Source of the DNA: DATCMU01 sp036563245
GTDB taxonomy: Bacteria; Pseudomonadota; Alphaproteobacteria; Rhizobiales; Devosiaceae
DNA: 57,093 nt
Assembly (NCBI GenBank): GCA_036563245.1
Contig: DATCMU010000005.1
Coordinates: 1-57,093, forward strand
Reading direction: 5' to 3'
Below, in pieces: positions 1-8,020 of the stretch (positions within the stretch are counted from its first letter, which is position 1; each line of letters opens with the position of its first letter). The position numbers and the translations under genes were made by a program. The notes under the pieces are model-generated. The model was not told the DNA's origin, ran no database searches, and saw nothing but the letters and a program-made list of their open reading frames with translations.

Positions 1-1
1 C

Positions 2-187
2 TCGGCCATGCCGCGGCAGGCCGATGGGCTGAAATTCGACCCTGATTTCGGCATCGACCTCATGACCCTGGATCGCGATGCCTATCGCGCCTGGGCGGCG
101 GACAAGGGTGGCCGATGCATGGGAAAATGGCGTCCGGACGATTTGCAGCGGCTGCTCCTGAGCACCGATTCCGACCCGGGGCAGTGA
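2..187 (+). CDS. C-terminal end of an unidentified protein (5' end outside window)
   Basis: An open frame runs from the window edge to a TGA at 185-187 and gives about 61 residues. The codon use looks coding for this genome. The visible part is hydrophilic, has one Cys near the middle (motif GGRCMGKW) and ends in an acidic tail (STDSDPGQ). I do not recognise a family from this fragment. It is followed by a tRNA-Thr gene on the other strand, so it is probably the last gene of a unit whose remainder lies upstream of the window. The call that it is coding rests only on the uninterrupted frame and its composition. Confidence 0.45.
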   Translation, partial: SAMPRQADGLKFDPDFGIDLMTLDRDAYRAWAADKGGRCMGKWRPDDLQRLLLSTDSDPGQ

Positions 188-235
188 AGTCGGGCGTGTC
201 GATGCCGGCACCCAAAACAAAACTGTGAGAAGATA

Positions 236-310
<75 letters not shown>

Positions 311-498
311 CCGGAACCATGCCAGAGCGTCCAGAAACGCCGACCGGTCCAAAGGACAGCGCTCTACTGCCATAGGCCCCAACTGGACGCAAGGCCAAAA
401 AACTGCCAGCTTCCGCGCTGATGTTTGCCTGGGGAAATCAAGGGGCCGGTTTTCCTTTGCCTTGCTTTGACCATCTATTGACCGACCGATAGAGCCGC

Positions 499-672
499 AT
501 GGAAAAAACCCGAACCGACGACCCGCGCCAGCAAAGGCTGGCCAGCAAGCTCAGAGAAAACCTGCAGCGGCGCAAGGCACAGGCCCGCGCGCGCGCTTCG
601 CTCGCCGAACCGGCACCGGACAACGCCGAACCGCGGGAGCGCAAGGCCGACAACGAACGGGCGAAAGACTGA
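499..672 (+). CDS. small conserved basic protein upstream of murA
   Basis: This is a 57-residue reading frame from ATG 499 to TGA 670-672. The sequence is highly charged. It starts MEKTRTDDPRQQRLASKLREN and continues with an Arg/Lys/Gln/Ala-rich helix and a Glu/Arg/Lys tail. There is no signal peptide or membrane segment. Small proteins of this type (core resembling KLRENLQRRKAQARAR) are commonly found just before murA in Hyphomicrobiales genomes as hypothetical proteins; that link is from memory, not a search. The function is unknown, and a nucleic-acid-binding or helical-bundle peptide is only a guess. The position 128 bases before murA suggests co-transcription. Confidence 0.7.
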   Translation: MEKTRTDDPRQQRLASKLRENLQRRKAQARARASLAEPAPDNAEPRERKADNERAKD

Positions 673-800
673 ACACTGGCAGTCCCGGCGATACGGCTCC
701 GGTTTGCTTGAAGAACCGGACGCGCTGGGCTACCAGTCCGAAACATCTGCGGCATCGACGCCGCCCCGCGCCAGGCCGGCCGGGCACCAAGGGAACCAAA

Positions 801-2093
801 ATGGATCGCATCAGACTGGTCGGCGGCAACGCGCTCCGGGGGGAGATTCAGATTTCCGGCGCCAAGAACGCGGCCCTGCCGCTCATGATCGCGTCGCTAT
901 TGACCGAAGAGCCGCTGGTGCTGGAAAACGTGCCGCGACTCGCAGACGTCAAGCAACTCGAGCGCATCCTCGAAAACCATGGCGTCGACATTGCGGTCCA
1001 CGGGCGGCGGCGCGGCGATTCGCAGATGGGTGGCCAACGGATCACCTTCACGGCGGCCGATATCGTCGACACATGCGCCCCTTACGATCTGGTGTCCAAG
1101 ATGCGCGCCAGCTTCTGGGTAATCGGTCCGCTGCTGGCCCGCGAGCACGAGGCGCGCGTCTCCTTGCCCGGCGGCTGCGCGATCGGCACAAGGCCCGTCG
1201 ATTTCTATCTCCAGGGCCTCAAGATGCTCGGCGCGCAGATCGATATCGACGAGGGCTATGTCGTGGCCAAGGCGCCCGCCGGCGGATTGGTCGGGGGTAC
1301 GGTGCGCTTTCCAAAGGTCTCCGTGGGGGCCACGCATGTGGTGATGATGGCCGCCACCCTCGCCAACGGGGTCACCACGATCGAGAACGCCGCGCAGGAA
1401 CCCGAAGTGGGCAACGTCGCGCGGTGTCTGGTTGCCATGGGTGCGAAAATCTCCGGCATAGATACCAACCGGCTGGTCATCGAAGGGGTCCCCAAATTGA
1501 ATGGCGCCACCTTCGAGGTTCTGCCGGACCGCATTGAAACCGGCACCTATGCCATGGCCACTGCCATAACGGGGGGCGACGTGCTGCTGCGCGGCGCGCG
1601 CGCGGATTTGCTGCAATCGGCGGTGGACGTGCTCGAACTGGTGGGCGTGGAAGTTCGTGCAGAAGAGGGCGGCGTGAGGGTGCGCCGCAACGGCAACGGC
1701 CTGATGCCCGTCGACATCGAGACCCAGCCGTTCCCCGGTTTTCCGACCGATCTTCAGGCCCAGTACATGGCGCTGATGACCCGCTCGACCGGCGTCGCCA
1801 CGATTCGCGAGACCATTTTCGAGAACCGCTTCATGCATGTGGCCGAGCTTGCCCGCTTCGGCGCCGATATCAGGGTTGATGGGCAGATCGCCACCGTGTC
1901 CGGCGTGCCCGAACTCAAGGGCGCACAGGTCATGGCGACCGACCTTCGTGCTTCGGTGTCGCTGGTCATCGCCGGCCTTGCCGCGCGCGGCGAAACGGTG
2001 GTCAACCGCATCTACCACCTGGATCGCGGCTTCGAGCGGCTTGAGGACAAGCTGAGCCAGTGCGGCGCCGAAATCGAACGGATCGCGGGCTAG
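801..2093 (+). CDS. murA: UDP-N-acetylglucosamine 1-carboxyvinyltransferase MurA
   Basis: MurA transfers enolpyruvate from PEP to UDP-GlcNAc, the first committed step of peptidoglycan synthesis, in the cytoplasm. The 430-residue length fits the family. Visible landmarks are the N-terminal GxKNAALPLM segment (Lys22-Asn23) and the active-site loop PGGCAIGTRPVDF with the catalytic Cys at residue 126, so this is the fosfomycin-sensitive Cys form rather than the Asp form. I chose ATG 801 because the protein then starts MDRIRLVGG, as MurA proteins do. The frame is open to about 708, but that extension is low-complexity and not MurA-like. It is followed by palindromic repeats and then the DUF2948-hisD block, an arrangement usual in Hyphomicrobiales. 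Confidence 0.97.
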   Translation: MDRIRLVGGNALRGEIQISGAKNAALPLMIASLLTEEPLVLENVPRLADVKQLERILENHGVDIAVHGRRRGDSQMGGQRITFTAADIVDTCAPYDLVSKMRASFWVIGPLLAREHEARVSLPGGCAIGTRPVDFYLQGLKMLGAQIDIDEGYVVAKAPAGGLVGGTVRFPKVSVGATHVVMMAATLANGVTTIENAAQEPEVGNVARCLVAMGAKISGIDTNRLVIEGVPKLNGATFEVLPDRIETGTYAMATAITGGDVLLRGARADLLQSAVDVLELVGVEVRAEEGGVRVRRNGNGLMPVDIETQPFPGFPTDLQAQYMALMTRSTGVATIRETIFENRFMHVAELARFGADIRVDGQIATVSGVPELKGAQVMATDLRASVSLVIAGLAARGETVVNRIYHLDRGFERLEDKLSQCGAEIERIAG

Positions 2094-2094
2094 C

Positions 2095-2135
2095 GCATGT
2101 TCACGAAGAGTGGGTACCGGTCTTCCTGAACATGC
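2095..2135. repeat. palindromic intergenic repeat, unit 1 (rhizobial type)
   Basis: The arms GCATGTTCA (2095-2103) and TGAACATGC (2127-2135) are perfect inverted repeats, and complementarity continues inward after one mismatch (GAAGA with TCTTC). The centre contains GGGTACCGG. The overall pattern, GCATG...GTGGGTACCGGT...CATGC, matches the dispersed palindromic repeats known from Hyphomicrobiales intergenic regions. It starts two bases after the murA stop, so the RNA hairpin would sit at the 3' end of the murA message. No T-run follows. Confidence 0.75.
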
Positions 2136-2152
2136 GGCAACTCACCTGCCTG

Positions 2153-2190
2153 GACCATGCGTCTTGAGGCCATCAAGACGTGACATGGTC
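2153..2190. repeat. second palindromic repeat, nested two-step dyad
   Basis: GACCATG (2153-2159) pairs with CATGGTC (2184-2190), and the inner arms GTCTTGA (2161-2167) pair with TCAAGAC (2173-2179) around a GGCCA loop. It lies 17 bases after the first palindrome. A shorter related element sharing AAGACGTGA occurs at 6300-6319, so this is probably a second dispersed repeat family. Apart from these two palindromes I see no gene in 2094-2416. Confidence 0.65.
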
Positions 2191-2416
2191 TAAAAAAGAC
2201 CGGACGCGAAGCGCCGACACCAACCGCGATCGCGGGCGCGGAGGTGCGCTCGCCGTCACCCTTTCCGGGCGGTTCGCACAAACCGTCAGGCCGTCCGCGG
2301 CCTGTGTACATTTCGGCTCCCTTGTGGATATAAGCACTCAGCCGGACCCGGGGTTGCACGAGGCGTCCGGCATGACCAGATGTGCCGCACCGTCAACCGA
2401 CCCGGAACGCGCGACC

Positions 2417-2854
2417 ATGACCGAACTGAAACTCCTGGCTCTCGATGCAGAAGATCTCGAGGTCATCTCCGCCTATGTGCAGGATGCGGTGATCCGCGTG
2501 GGCGACATGGGCTTCGTGGCGCCAGAGAACCGTTTTGCCTGCCTGATGAACCGCTACGCATGGGAGGCGGAGACCGCCCGCGGCCGGGGCGAAAGGCGCC
2601 GCACGGCGCTGCATTTCGAGCGGGTCAAGTCGGTCAGGATCACAGGCATCGACCAGACTGCGCGCGATGGCGTCCTGGACCTTCTCACCGTGCAATTCGT
2701 CGAAACCGACGCACCTGCGGGCCATATCGACCTGTGTTTTGCCGGTGGCGGCACGGTGCGGCTCGAGGTGGAATGCATCGAGGCCCGCATGAAGGACCTG
2801 GGCGCGGCCTGGAGCGCCAAGGCGCGCCCCGACCACGATATCGGAAAGAACTGA
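2417..2854 (+). CDS. DUF2948 family protein
   Basis: A 145-residue protein starting MTELKLLALDAEDLEVISAY. This N-terminus, and the position directly before hisD, identify the alphaproteobacterial DUF2948 family, whose function is unknown. The sequence has a RTALHFERVKSVR beta-rich core and ends in an acidic/aromatic helix. There is no signal peptide. The frame is open further upstream (to 2180), but ATG 2417 matches the family N-terminus and removes a low-complexity extension that crosses the palindromic repeats. The stop is 4 bases before hisD ATG, so the two are almost certainly co-transcribed and possibly translationally coupled. No link to histidine synthesis is proven. Confidence 0.88.
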   Translation: MTELKLLALDAEDLEVISAYVQDAVIRVGDMGFVAPENRFACLMNRYAWEAETARGRGERRRTALHFERVKSVRITGIDQTARDGVLDLLTVQFVETDAPAGHIDLCFAGGGTVRLEVECIEARMKDLGAAWSAKARPDHDIGKN

Positions 2855-2858
2855 ATAC

Positions 2859-4151
2859 ATGCCTTTGCGCCTGTCGAGCCAAGCCCCCGATTTCGAAGCC
2901 GAATTCGCTCACCTGCTCGGATTGAAGCGCGAGGCATCGGTTGAGGTGGGCGCAACGGTCGCCGAAATCCTCGCCGATGTTCGTGGACGCGGCGACGAGG
3001 CGTTGATCGAGCTTACCGAGCGCTTCGATCGCCAGCGCCTGACGCTGTCGACCCTGAGGTTCACGCCCGAGGAGATCGATCAAGCCGCCTTGTCTGTCGA
3101 ACCCGATGTGCGCGAGGCGCTGGCGCTTGCCCATTCCCGGATCGTCGCCCATCACCAGAAACAGAAACCGCAGGACAGCATCTATACCGATGCGATCGGG
3201 GTGACGCTGGGTACACGCTGGACGCCCCTGGATGCCGTGGGCATCTATGTCCCGGGCGGTCTTGCCTCCTATCCCTCATCGGTGCTGATGAACGCGGTGC
3301 CGGCGCACGTGGCCGGCGTCAAGCGCATCGCCATGGTGGTGCCCACGCCCGATGGCATCGTCAATCCCGCCATTCTTGCCGCCGCCCACCTGGCCGGTGT
3401 CACCGAGATCTACCGGATCGGCGGCGCCCAGGCCATCGCCGCCCTTGCCTATGGAACCGCCACGATTGCGCCCGTCGCCAAGATCGTGGGACCCGGCAAC
3501 GCCTATGTGGCCGCCGCCAAGCGCCAGGTCTTCGGCACGGTCGGCATCGACATGATCGCGGGGCCCTCCGAAGTCCTGGTGATTGCCGATGGCTCGGCCA
3601 ACCCGGCCTGGGTGGCGGCCGACCTGCTGGCCCAGGCCGAGCACGACAGTGCGGCCCAGTCCGTCCTCATCACTACGGATCCGGCCCTCGCCGACGCCGT
3701 GGAAAAGGAAGTGGAACGCCAGCTCGCCCTGTTGCCCCGCGCCGGGATCGCCGGCGCGTCCTGGCGCGATTTCGGCGCGGTGGTCACCGTCACGGACAGC
3801 GCCGAAGCCCTCGCGCTCGCCAACAGGATGGCGCCGGAGCATCTCGAACTCGCCGTCGACGATCCGCAGAGCCTGTTGCCCGGTGTGCGCAATGCGGGGG
3901 CGGTGTTTCTGGGCCATCACACCCCCGAGGCAATCGGGGACTATGTGGGTGGTTCCAACCACGTGCTGCCAACGGCGCGTTCCGCCCGCTTCGCCTCGGG
4001 CCTTGGCGTCCTTGATTTTGTCAAGCGCACCTCCGTTCTGGGGTGCACCCCGTCTTCGCTGGCCGCGCTTGGACCCGCCGCTGTCACGCTGGCGGAAACC
4101 GAGCAGCTCGCCGGGCACGGCCGCTCCGTTTCGATCAGGCTGAACCGCTGA
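2859..4151 (+). CDS. hisD: histidinol dehydrogenase HisD
   Basis: HisD performs the last two steps of histidine synthesis, oxidising L-histidinol to L-histidine with two NAD+, in the cytoplasm. The length of 430 residues is typical. Visible family motifs are GPGNAYVAAAKRQVFG and DMIAGPSEV in the first half, AQAEHD carrying the Gln and His zinc ligands, the PEHLEL motif, GDYVGGSNHVLPT carrying the Asp ligand, and a C-terminal His in AGHGRS that fits the fourth ligand. No other his gene is present, which is normal for hisD in this order. It ends 2 bases before the next start codon and belongs to the tight block from DUF2948 to yacG. Confidence 0.97.
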   Translation: MPLRLSSQAPDFEAEFAHLLGLKREASVEVGATVAEILADVRGRGDEALIELTERFDRQRLTLSTLRFTPEEIDQAALSVEPDVREALALAHSRIVAHHQKQKPQDSIYTDAIGVTLGTRWTPLDAVGIYVPGGLASYPSSVLMNAVPAHVAGVKRIAMVVPTPDGIVNPAILAAAHLAGVTEIYRIGGAQAIAALAYGTATIAPVAKIVGPGNAYVAAAKRQVFGTVGIDMIAGPSEVLVIADGSANPAWVAADLLAQAEHDSAAQSVLITTDPALADAVEKEVERQLALLPRAGIAGASWRDFGAVVTVTDSAEALALANRMAPEHLELAVDDPQSLLPGVRNAGAVFLGHHTPEAIGDYVGGSNHVLPTARSARFASGLGVLDFVKRTSVLGCTPSSLAALGPAAVTLAETEQLAGHGRSVSIRLNR

Positions 4152-4153
4152 TC

Positions 4154-5122
4154 ATGACGCCGTTGCCTGAAGATACGCTCGACCCGGAAACCGATCGTAT
4201 CGTCACCGTGACCCTCGATCCCAATACCATCACCTCGGTCGACCCTGACGAGGTGCATGAGTGGCGTGTGGCCATCTACGATCTCGTCGAGGAGAACCGC
4301 TGTCGTCCGGCGCGCGTGACCGCGAAGGGGCCGTTCGCGCTGCACCTTTCGATCGTGGGCAACTATATCGTCCTCGACATTCGCGATCCCGACAGCTTCA
4401 AGCCCATTGCCGCGCATTATCTGTCGCTCACGCCGTTTCGTGGTCTCATACGCGACTATTTCCGGATCCGCGAGAGCTACTACGAAGCGATCAAGAGCGC
4501 GTCGCCCTACCAGATCGAGGCCGTCGACATGGGCCGGCGCGGGCTGCATGACGAAGCGGCCCAGGTGCTGCGCGAGCGGCTGCGCAACAAGCTGGTGATG
4601 GACCACGCCACTGCGCGGCGGTTGTTCACGCTGATTTGCGCGGTGCAGCCCTATGCCTCGCGGATCGACGAGCAATCGGGGCAACTTCCCTCGGTGCTGT
4701 TCGTTTGTTCGATGAACACGGTTCGCTCGCCAATGGCGGCGGCGCTGGCCCGGCGCGCCTACCCTGGCCGCATCACGACCCGGTCCGCTGGCGTGCGCTC
4801 CGGCAAGGTCGACGGTTTCGTGCATGAAGTGATGAACGAGATTGGCATCGACATGTCCGTGCACACCCCCCACACCATGGACGAACTGGTCGCGACCCGT
4901 TTCGACCTTGTGATCACCCTTTCCGACGACGCGCCCGAAGCGGTGCGGCGGCGTGGCCTGGAAGTGGGAAGCACCGAGCACTGGCAGGTTGCGGATCCCT
5001 CCCTTGTCGAGGGCTCGCGCGAGATGCGCCTTGATGCATATCGCGCCCTGCGCGATGACCTCGATCGCCGCATCCGCGAAAGGTTGGAGCCGCTTGTCGC
5101 GGGAGGTTCACAAAGCGGCTGA
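4154..5122 (+). CDS. UPF0262 domain fused to a low-molecular-weight protein tyrosine phosphatase domain
   Basis: A single 322-residue frame covers what are normally two neighbouring genes in Hyphomicrobiales. Residues 1-165 are UPF0262 (LSLTPFRGLIRDYFRI, QIEAVDMGRRGLHDEA, ending TARRLFTLICAV, where stand-alone UPF0262 proteins usually stop). Residues 181-322 are a low-molecular-weight phosphatase/arsenate-reductase-like domain: VLFVC followed by the P-loop Cys185-X5-Arg191-Ser192 and a later VADPS motif that supplies the usual acid Asp. There is no stop between the domains, and the linker is about 15 residues. An in-frame GTG at 4694 could start a separate phosphatase but has only a weak ribosome site. 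The substrate is unknown. It follows hisD by 2 bases and precedes infA. Confidence 0.85.
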   Translation: MTPLPEDTLDPETDRIVTVTLDPNTITSVDPDEVHEWRVAIYDLVEENRCRPARVTAKGPFALHLSIVGNYIVLDIRDPDSFKPIAAHYLSLTPFRGLIRDYFRIRESYYEAIKSASPYQIEAVDMGRRGLHDEAAQVLRERLRNKLVMDHATARRLFTLICAVQPYASRIDEQSGQLPSVLFVCSMNTVRSPMAAALARRAYPGRITTRSAGVRSGKVDGFVHEVMNEIGIDMSVHTPHTMDELVATRFDLVITLSDDAPEAVRRRGLEVGSTEHWQVADPSLVEGSREMRLDAYRALRDDLDRRIRERLEPLVAGGSQSG

Positions 5123-5176
5123 TTTCTATTAGTTTGCGCGCCAATTCGGCCCCAGGCGGGCTCTTCAGGAGATATA

Positions 5177-5395
5177 ATGGCAAAAGAAGAAGTGCTCGAG
5201 TTCCCGGGCGTGATCGTCGAGTTGTTGCCCAACGCCACTTTCCGGGTCAAGCTCGACAACGGGCACGAAATCATCGCCCACACGGCCGGGCGCATGCGCA
5301 AGAACCGCATTCGCGTTCTTGCCGGCGACAAGGTGCTCGTGGAAATGACCCCATACGATCTGACCAAGGGCCGGATCACCTACCGCTTCAAGTAA
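5177..5395 (+). CDS. infA: translation initiation factor IF-1
   Basis: IF-1 binds the ribosomal A site during initiation together with IF-2 and IF-3. The 72-residue product is exactly family length. It starts MAKEEVLEFPGVIVELLPN and contains the OB-fold segments FRVKLDNGHEI, AGRMRKNRIRV and DLTKGRITYRFK. A purine-rich AGGAG lies 8 bases before the ATG. It follows the phosphatase fusion by 54 bases and precedes maf by 26, as in related genomes. Confidence 0.98.
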   Translation: MAKEEVLEFPGVIVELLPNATFRVKLDNGHEIIAHTAGRMRKNRIRVLAGDKVLVEMTPYDLTKGRITYRFK

Positions 5396-5421
5396 CGGGG
5401 CCAGCTGGCCGGAGTGCACCT

Positions 5422-6060
5422 ATGTCAGGCCGTCCAGACCTCATCCTTGCCTCGTCCTCGCCGCGGCGCCTCGCGCTGCTGAACCAGGTCGGCATCGAGC
5501 CCGAACACCTGGTGCCAGCGCATGTCGACGAGACGCCCCAGCGCGGTGAATTGCCACGACGGCTCGCGGCCCGCCTCGCCGATCTCAAGGCGATAGGGGC
5601 GCAGCACAAGGCCGAGACGGCCGGCATTGCCGCGAACGCTTTCATCCTGGCCGCCGATACCGTGGTGGCGGTGGGGCGGCGGATTCTGCCCAAGGCAGAG
5701 ACGATGGACGAGGCAACCGAGTCGCTCAACCTGCTCTCGGGACGCTCGCACCGTGTCTATACCGGTGTGTGCCTGATCACGCCCAAGGGCCATACCCGCC
5801 GCCGCCTGGTGGAGACGCGCATCCGGTTCAAGCGCCTGTCGGCGCGCGAGATCGACGCCTACATTGCCAGTGCGAAATGGCGCGGCAAGGCGGGCGGCTA
5901 TGCCATCCAGGGGATCGCCGCCGCCTTCGTGGTCAAGCTCAACGGTTCGCACAGCGGCGTCATCGGGCTGCCGCTCTACGAAACGGTTTCGCTTCTTGCA
6001 GGGGAGGGCTATCCCGTGCAGTTCAACTGGCTCAATCAGGCCAGCCATTCGGGGATCTGA
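5422..6060 (+). CDS. maf: Maf family nucleoside triphosphate pyrophosphatase
   Basis: Maf proteins hydrolyse dTTP/UTP or modified nucleotides to monophosphate and pyrophosphate, a house-cleaning role once linked to septum inhibition. The product is 212 residues. Visible motifs are the N-terminal ASSSPRR phosphate-binding loop, AADTVV with the catalytic Asp, the SGRSHRVYTG segment and GKAGGYAIQG near the C-terminus. ATG 5422 gives the standard MSGRPDLILASSSPRR start; the frame is open earlier but overlaps infA. It lies between infA and yacG. Confidence 0.94.
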   Translation: MSGRPDLILASSSPRRLALLNQVGIEPEHLVPAHVDETPQRGELPRRLAARLADLKAIGAQHKAETAGIAANAFILAADTVVAVGRRILPKAETMDEATESLNLLSGRSHRVYTGVCLITPKGHTRRRLVETRIRFKRLSAREIDAYIASAKWRGKAGGYAIQGIAAAFVVKLNGSHSGVIGLPLYETVSLLAGEGYPVQFNWLNQASHSGI

Positions 6061-6064
6061 ACCG

Positions 6065-6271
6065 ATGGCGGCGGAAAAGGTGACGCGTTTGCGTCCCACG
6101 CGCCCTTGCCCGATTTGCGGCAAGCCCTCGGTGCAGGCTTTCCATCCTTTCTGTTCGTCCCGATGCGCCGACGTCGACCTCAATCGCTGGCTTAAGGGGG
6201 CATATGTGATCCCTGCGCGCGAAGAAGAGGAAGAGGACGAGATGACGGGCACCGATACCGACGACACCTGA
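6065..6271 (+). CDS. yacG: DNA gyrase inhibitor / zinc-binding protein YacG
   Basis: A 68-residue protein with a four-cysteine zinc site: CPICGK near residue 15 and FCSSRCADVDLNRW near residue 29, followed by an acidic tail. This is the YacG family, which in E. coli binds GyrB and inhibits gyrase. ATG 6065 is 4 bases after the maf stop, so it is the last gene of the murA-yacG block. Confidence 0.93.
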   Translation: MAAEKVTRLRPTRPCPICGKPSVQAFHPFCSSRCADVDLNRWLKGAYVIPAREEEEEDEMTGTDTDDT

Positions 6272-6299
6272 TTGTCCCCACCGGCCTCCGTCCCTGAAA

Positions 6300-6319
6300 C
6301 CATCACCAAGACGTGATGG
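6300..6319. repeat. short hairpin after yacG
   Basis: CCATCAC (6300-6306) pairs with GTGATGG (6313-6319) around a 6-base loop CAAGAC. No T-run follows, so it is not a standard intrinsic terminator. It shares AAGACGTGA with the dyad at 2153-2190 and may be a partial copy of the same repeat. Confidence 0.5.
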
Positions 6320-6350
6320 ATCAGGTCGGACGATCAGGCAAAACAGCAGC

Positions 6351-6392
6351 TTGACGATAATACCCGACAATATTATATGCGCACTTATAATA
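6351..6392 (+). promoter_or_regulatory. promoter and MarR-type operator of the efflux operon
   Basis: TTGACG (6351-6356) and TATATG (6374-6379) are spaced by 17 bases and look like a sigma-70 promoter. Overlapping the -10 is a 22-base inverted repeat at 6371-6392 with arms TATTATA and TATAATA around the self-complementary core TGCGCA. The AT-rich stretch stands out from the GC-rich surroundings. A MarR-type dimer bound here would block the promoter; this is inferred from position and symmetry, 25 bases before the regulator's ATG. Confidence 0.72.
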
Positions 6393-6416
6393 AGCACGCT
6401 TAGGATATTTCCCGAA

Positions 6417-6920
6417 ATGACGCGGCCCGAAATCGAACGCTTGCAGGCGCTGTTCGCCGATGAGCGCCATCGGGAGATTGCGTCCCTTGGCCTGTTGATT
6501 CATGACGTGGCCCGGCTTCTCAGACGCAGATTCGAGGAAACGGCGCGCCTGCATGGCATGACGCTGCCGCAATGGCGCGTGATGCGACAACTCAAGGTGA
6601 GCGATGCTCTGTCACAGGTCACGCTGGCAGGCCTGATCGACAGCGATCCCATGACGGTAAGCCGGATGGTCGAGCGGATGGAAAATGCCGGCCTCGTCCA
6701 GCGTCTTGCCGATCCAGCCGACAGCCGCGCCAAGTTGGTCCGGCTGACGCCCAAGGCTCATGCCGTGTACGCCGAGATGTCCCAACAGGCGCTTGCGGTC
6801 TATGACGAAGCGCTGCGTGGTATCGGAAAAGCCGATCGAACGGCGCTGGTCACGGCATTGGGCCACATCAGCGACAATCTAGCCGCCGGCAGCAAAGAAC
6901 AGATGGAAGATCACGAATGA
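6417..6920 (+). CDS. MarR family transcriptional regulator
   Basis: A 167-residue MarR-type winged-helix protein. The core reads LPQWRVMRQLKVSD...TLAGLIDSDPMTVSRMVERMENAGLVQRLADPADSRAKLVRLTPKA, giving the recognition helix, the wing with the DSRAK Asp-Ser-Arg motif and the following strand. ATG 6417 was chosen over an upstream TTG at 6351 because that extension would be translated from the promoter/operator. Its stop overlaps the next start (ATGA at 6917-6920), so it is the first gene of a regulator-pump operon. It probably represses its own operon, with a pump substrate as inducer. Confidence 0.92.
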   Translation: MTRPEIERLQALFADERHREIASLGLLIHDVARLLRRRFEETARLHGMTLPQWRVMRQLKVSDALSQVTLAGLIDSDPMTVSRMVERMENAGLVQRLADPADSRAKLVRLTPKAHAVYAEMSQQALAVYDEALRGIGKADRTALVTALGHISDNLAAGSKEQMEDHE

Positions 6921-8020
6921 ACGCACGCGCAAATCCCCCCGCCGCCGGTGAAGCCAGTCAGGTTCCGGGCCCCGACAAACCCGCAGTGGCGAGCAAGCCA
7001 AGGGGTGGGCGTCGCATTGTGCTCATGGTTTCGGTTCCGCTGCTGCTTGCCGTGGGGGGCGGGTGGCTCTGGCTCTCGAGCGGCCGCTATGTCAGCACCG
7101 AGGATGCCTATGTCCAGGAGACCAAGGCCCTGATCTCGGCGGATGTCGCGGGGCGGATCGTCGAAGTGGACGTATCGGAGAACCAGTCGGTCAAGAAGGG
7201 AGACGTGCTCTATCGTCTTGACCCGCAGCCCTTCCGGATCGCGCTCGCCAGCGCCGAGGCGGCACTCGCCAGTGCCCGGCAGAACGTGGCTCAACTGAAG
7301 GTGGCGTACCAGACTGCCCAGGCCAAGCAGAAGGCCGCCGAAGATGCGCTTGCCATCCAGGAGCGCCTGATGAACAGGCAGAGCGACCTGGCGGACAAGG
7401 GCGTCAGTTCGAAGGCGTCCCTTGATCAGTTGCGGATCGCCTTTCAGCAGGCCCAGGAGAGCGTGGCGCTGGCCCGGCAGGGCGTGGCCGCCGCGGCAGC
7501 GGCGCTCGGGGGCGATCCCGGCACCGCAACGGACGATGTGCCTGCGGTGCAGGCTGCGCTCGCCAATGTCGACAGCGCCCGTCTCGATCTGGACCGCGCC
7601 ACGGTCAAGGCGCCCGCCGACGGTATCGTCAGCCAGACCGACAAGCTCAATATCGGCCAGTACGCCTCCGAAGGCTCGGCGATGCTCACCCTGGTCGAAA
7701 CCGGCGATGTGTGGGTCGAAGCCAACCTCAAGGAAACCGAACTCACTGACATCGAACTGGGCCAGAAGGCCAGCGTTTCGGTCGATGCCTATCCCGGCCT
7801 TGCAGTAACCGGCGTGGTCCAGAGCATTGGCGCGGGCACCGGCTCGGAATTCTCATTGATCCCGGCGCAGAATGCCACCGGCAACTGGGTGAAGGTCGTT
7901 CAGCGTCTTCCGGTCCGCATCACGCTTTCGGGGGCCGACCTCGACAAGCTGCGGACAGGCATGAGCGTGGGTATTTCTATCGATACGGGCAAGAACCGGA
8001 TGGCGCGGCTGTTCAAATGA
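6917..8020 (+). CDS. EmrA/HlyD-type membrane fusion protein
   Basis: A 367-residue periplasmic adaptor for a drug-efflux pump. A cytoplasmic N-tail of about 30 residues is followed by one membrane helix (residues 35-52, IVLMVSVPLLLAVGGGWLWL). A biotinyl-lipoyl half-motif (AYVQETKALISADVAGRIVEV) and long coiled-coil arms follow (about residues 110-190, Ala/Gln-rich). Then come the second lipoyl half (ATVKAPADGIVSQ) and a beta-barrel ending near MSVGISIDT. This is the EmrA arrangement. It overlaps the regulator upstream and the permease downstream by 4 bases each (ATGA), so the three are translationally coupled. Confidence 0.93.
   Translation: MNARANPPAAGEASQVPGPDKPAVASKPRGGRRIVLMVSVPLLLAVGGGWLWLSSGRYVSTEDAYVQETKALISADVAGRIVEVDVSENQSVKKGDVLYRLDPQPFRIALASAEAALASARQNVAQLKVAYQTAQAKQKAAEDALAIQERLMNRQSDLADKGVSSKASLDQLRIAFQQAQESVALARQGVAAAAAALGGDPGTATDDVPAVQAALANVDSARLDLDRATVKAPADGIVSQTDKLNIGQYASEGSAMLTLVETGDVWVEANLKETELTDIELGQKASVSVDAYPGLAVTGVVQSIGAGTGSEFSLIPAQNATGNWVKVVQRLPVRITLSGADLDKLRTGMSVGISIDTGKNRMARLFK

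Noticed and set aside
897..2018. Long minus-strand open frame opposite murA
   Set aside because: It lies wholly antisense to murA, has no recognisable motif and is His/Gly/Arg-rich, as expected of a shadow in GC-rich DNA.
4154..5122. Dedicated arsenate reductase
   Set aside because: The phosphatase loop is of the general low-molecular-weight type and there are no arsenic-resistance neighbours.
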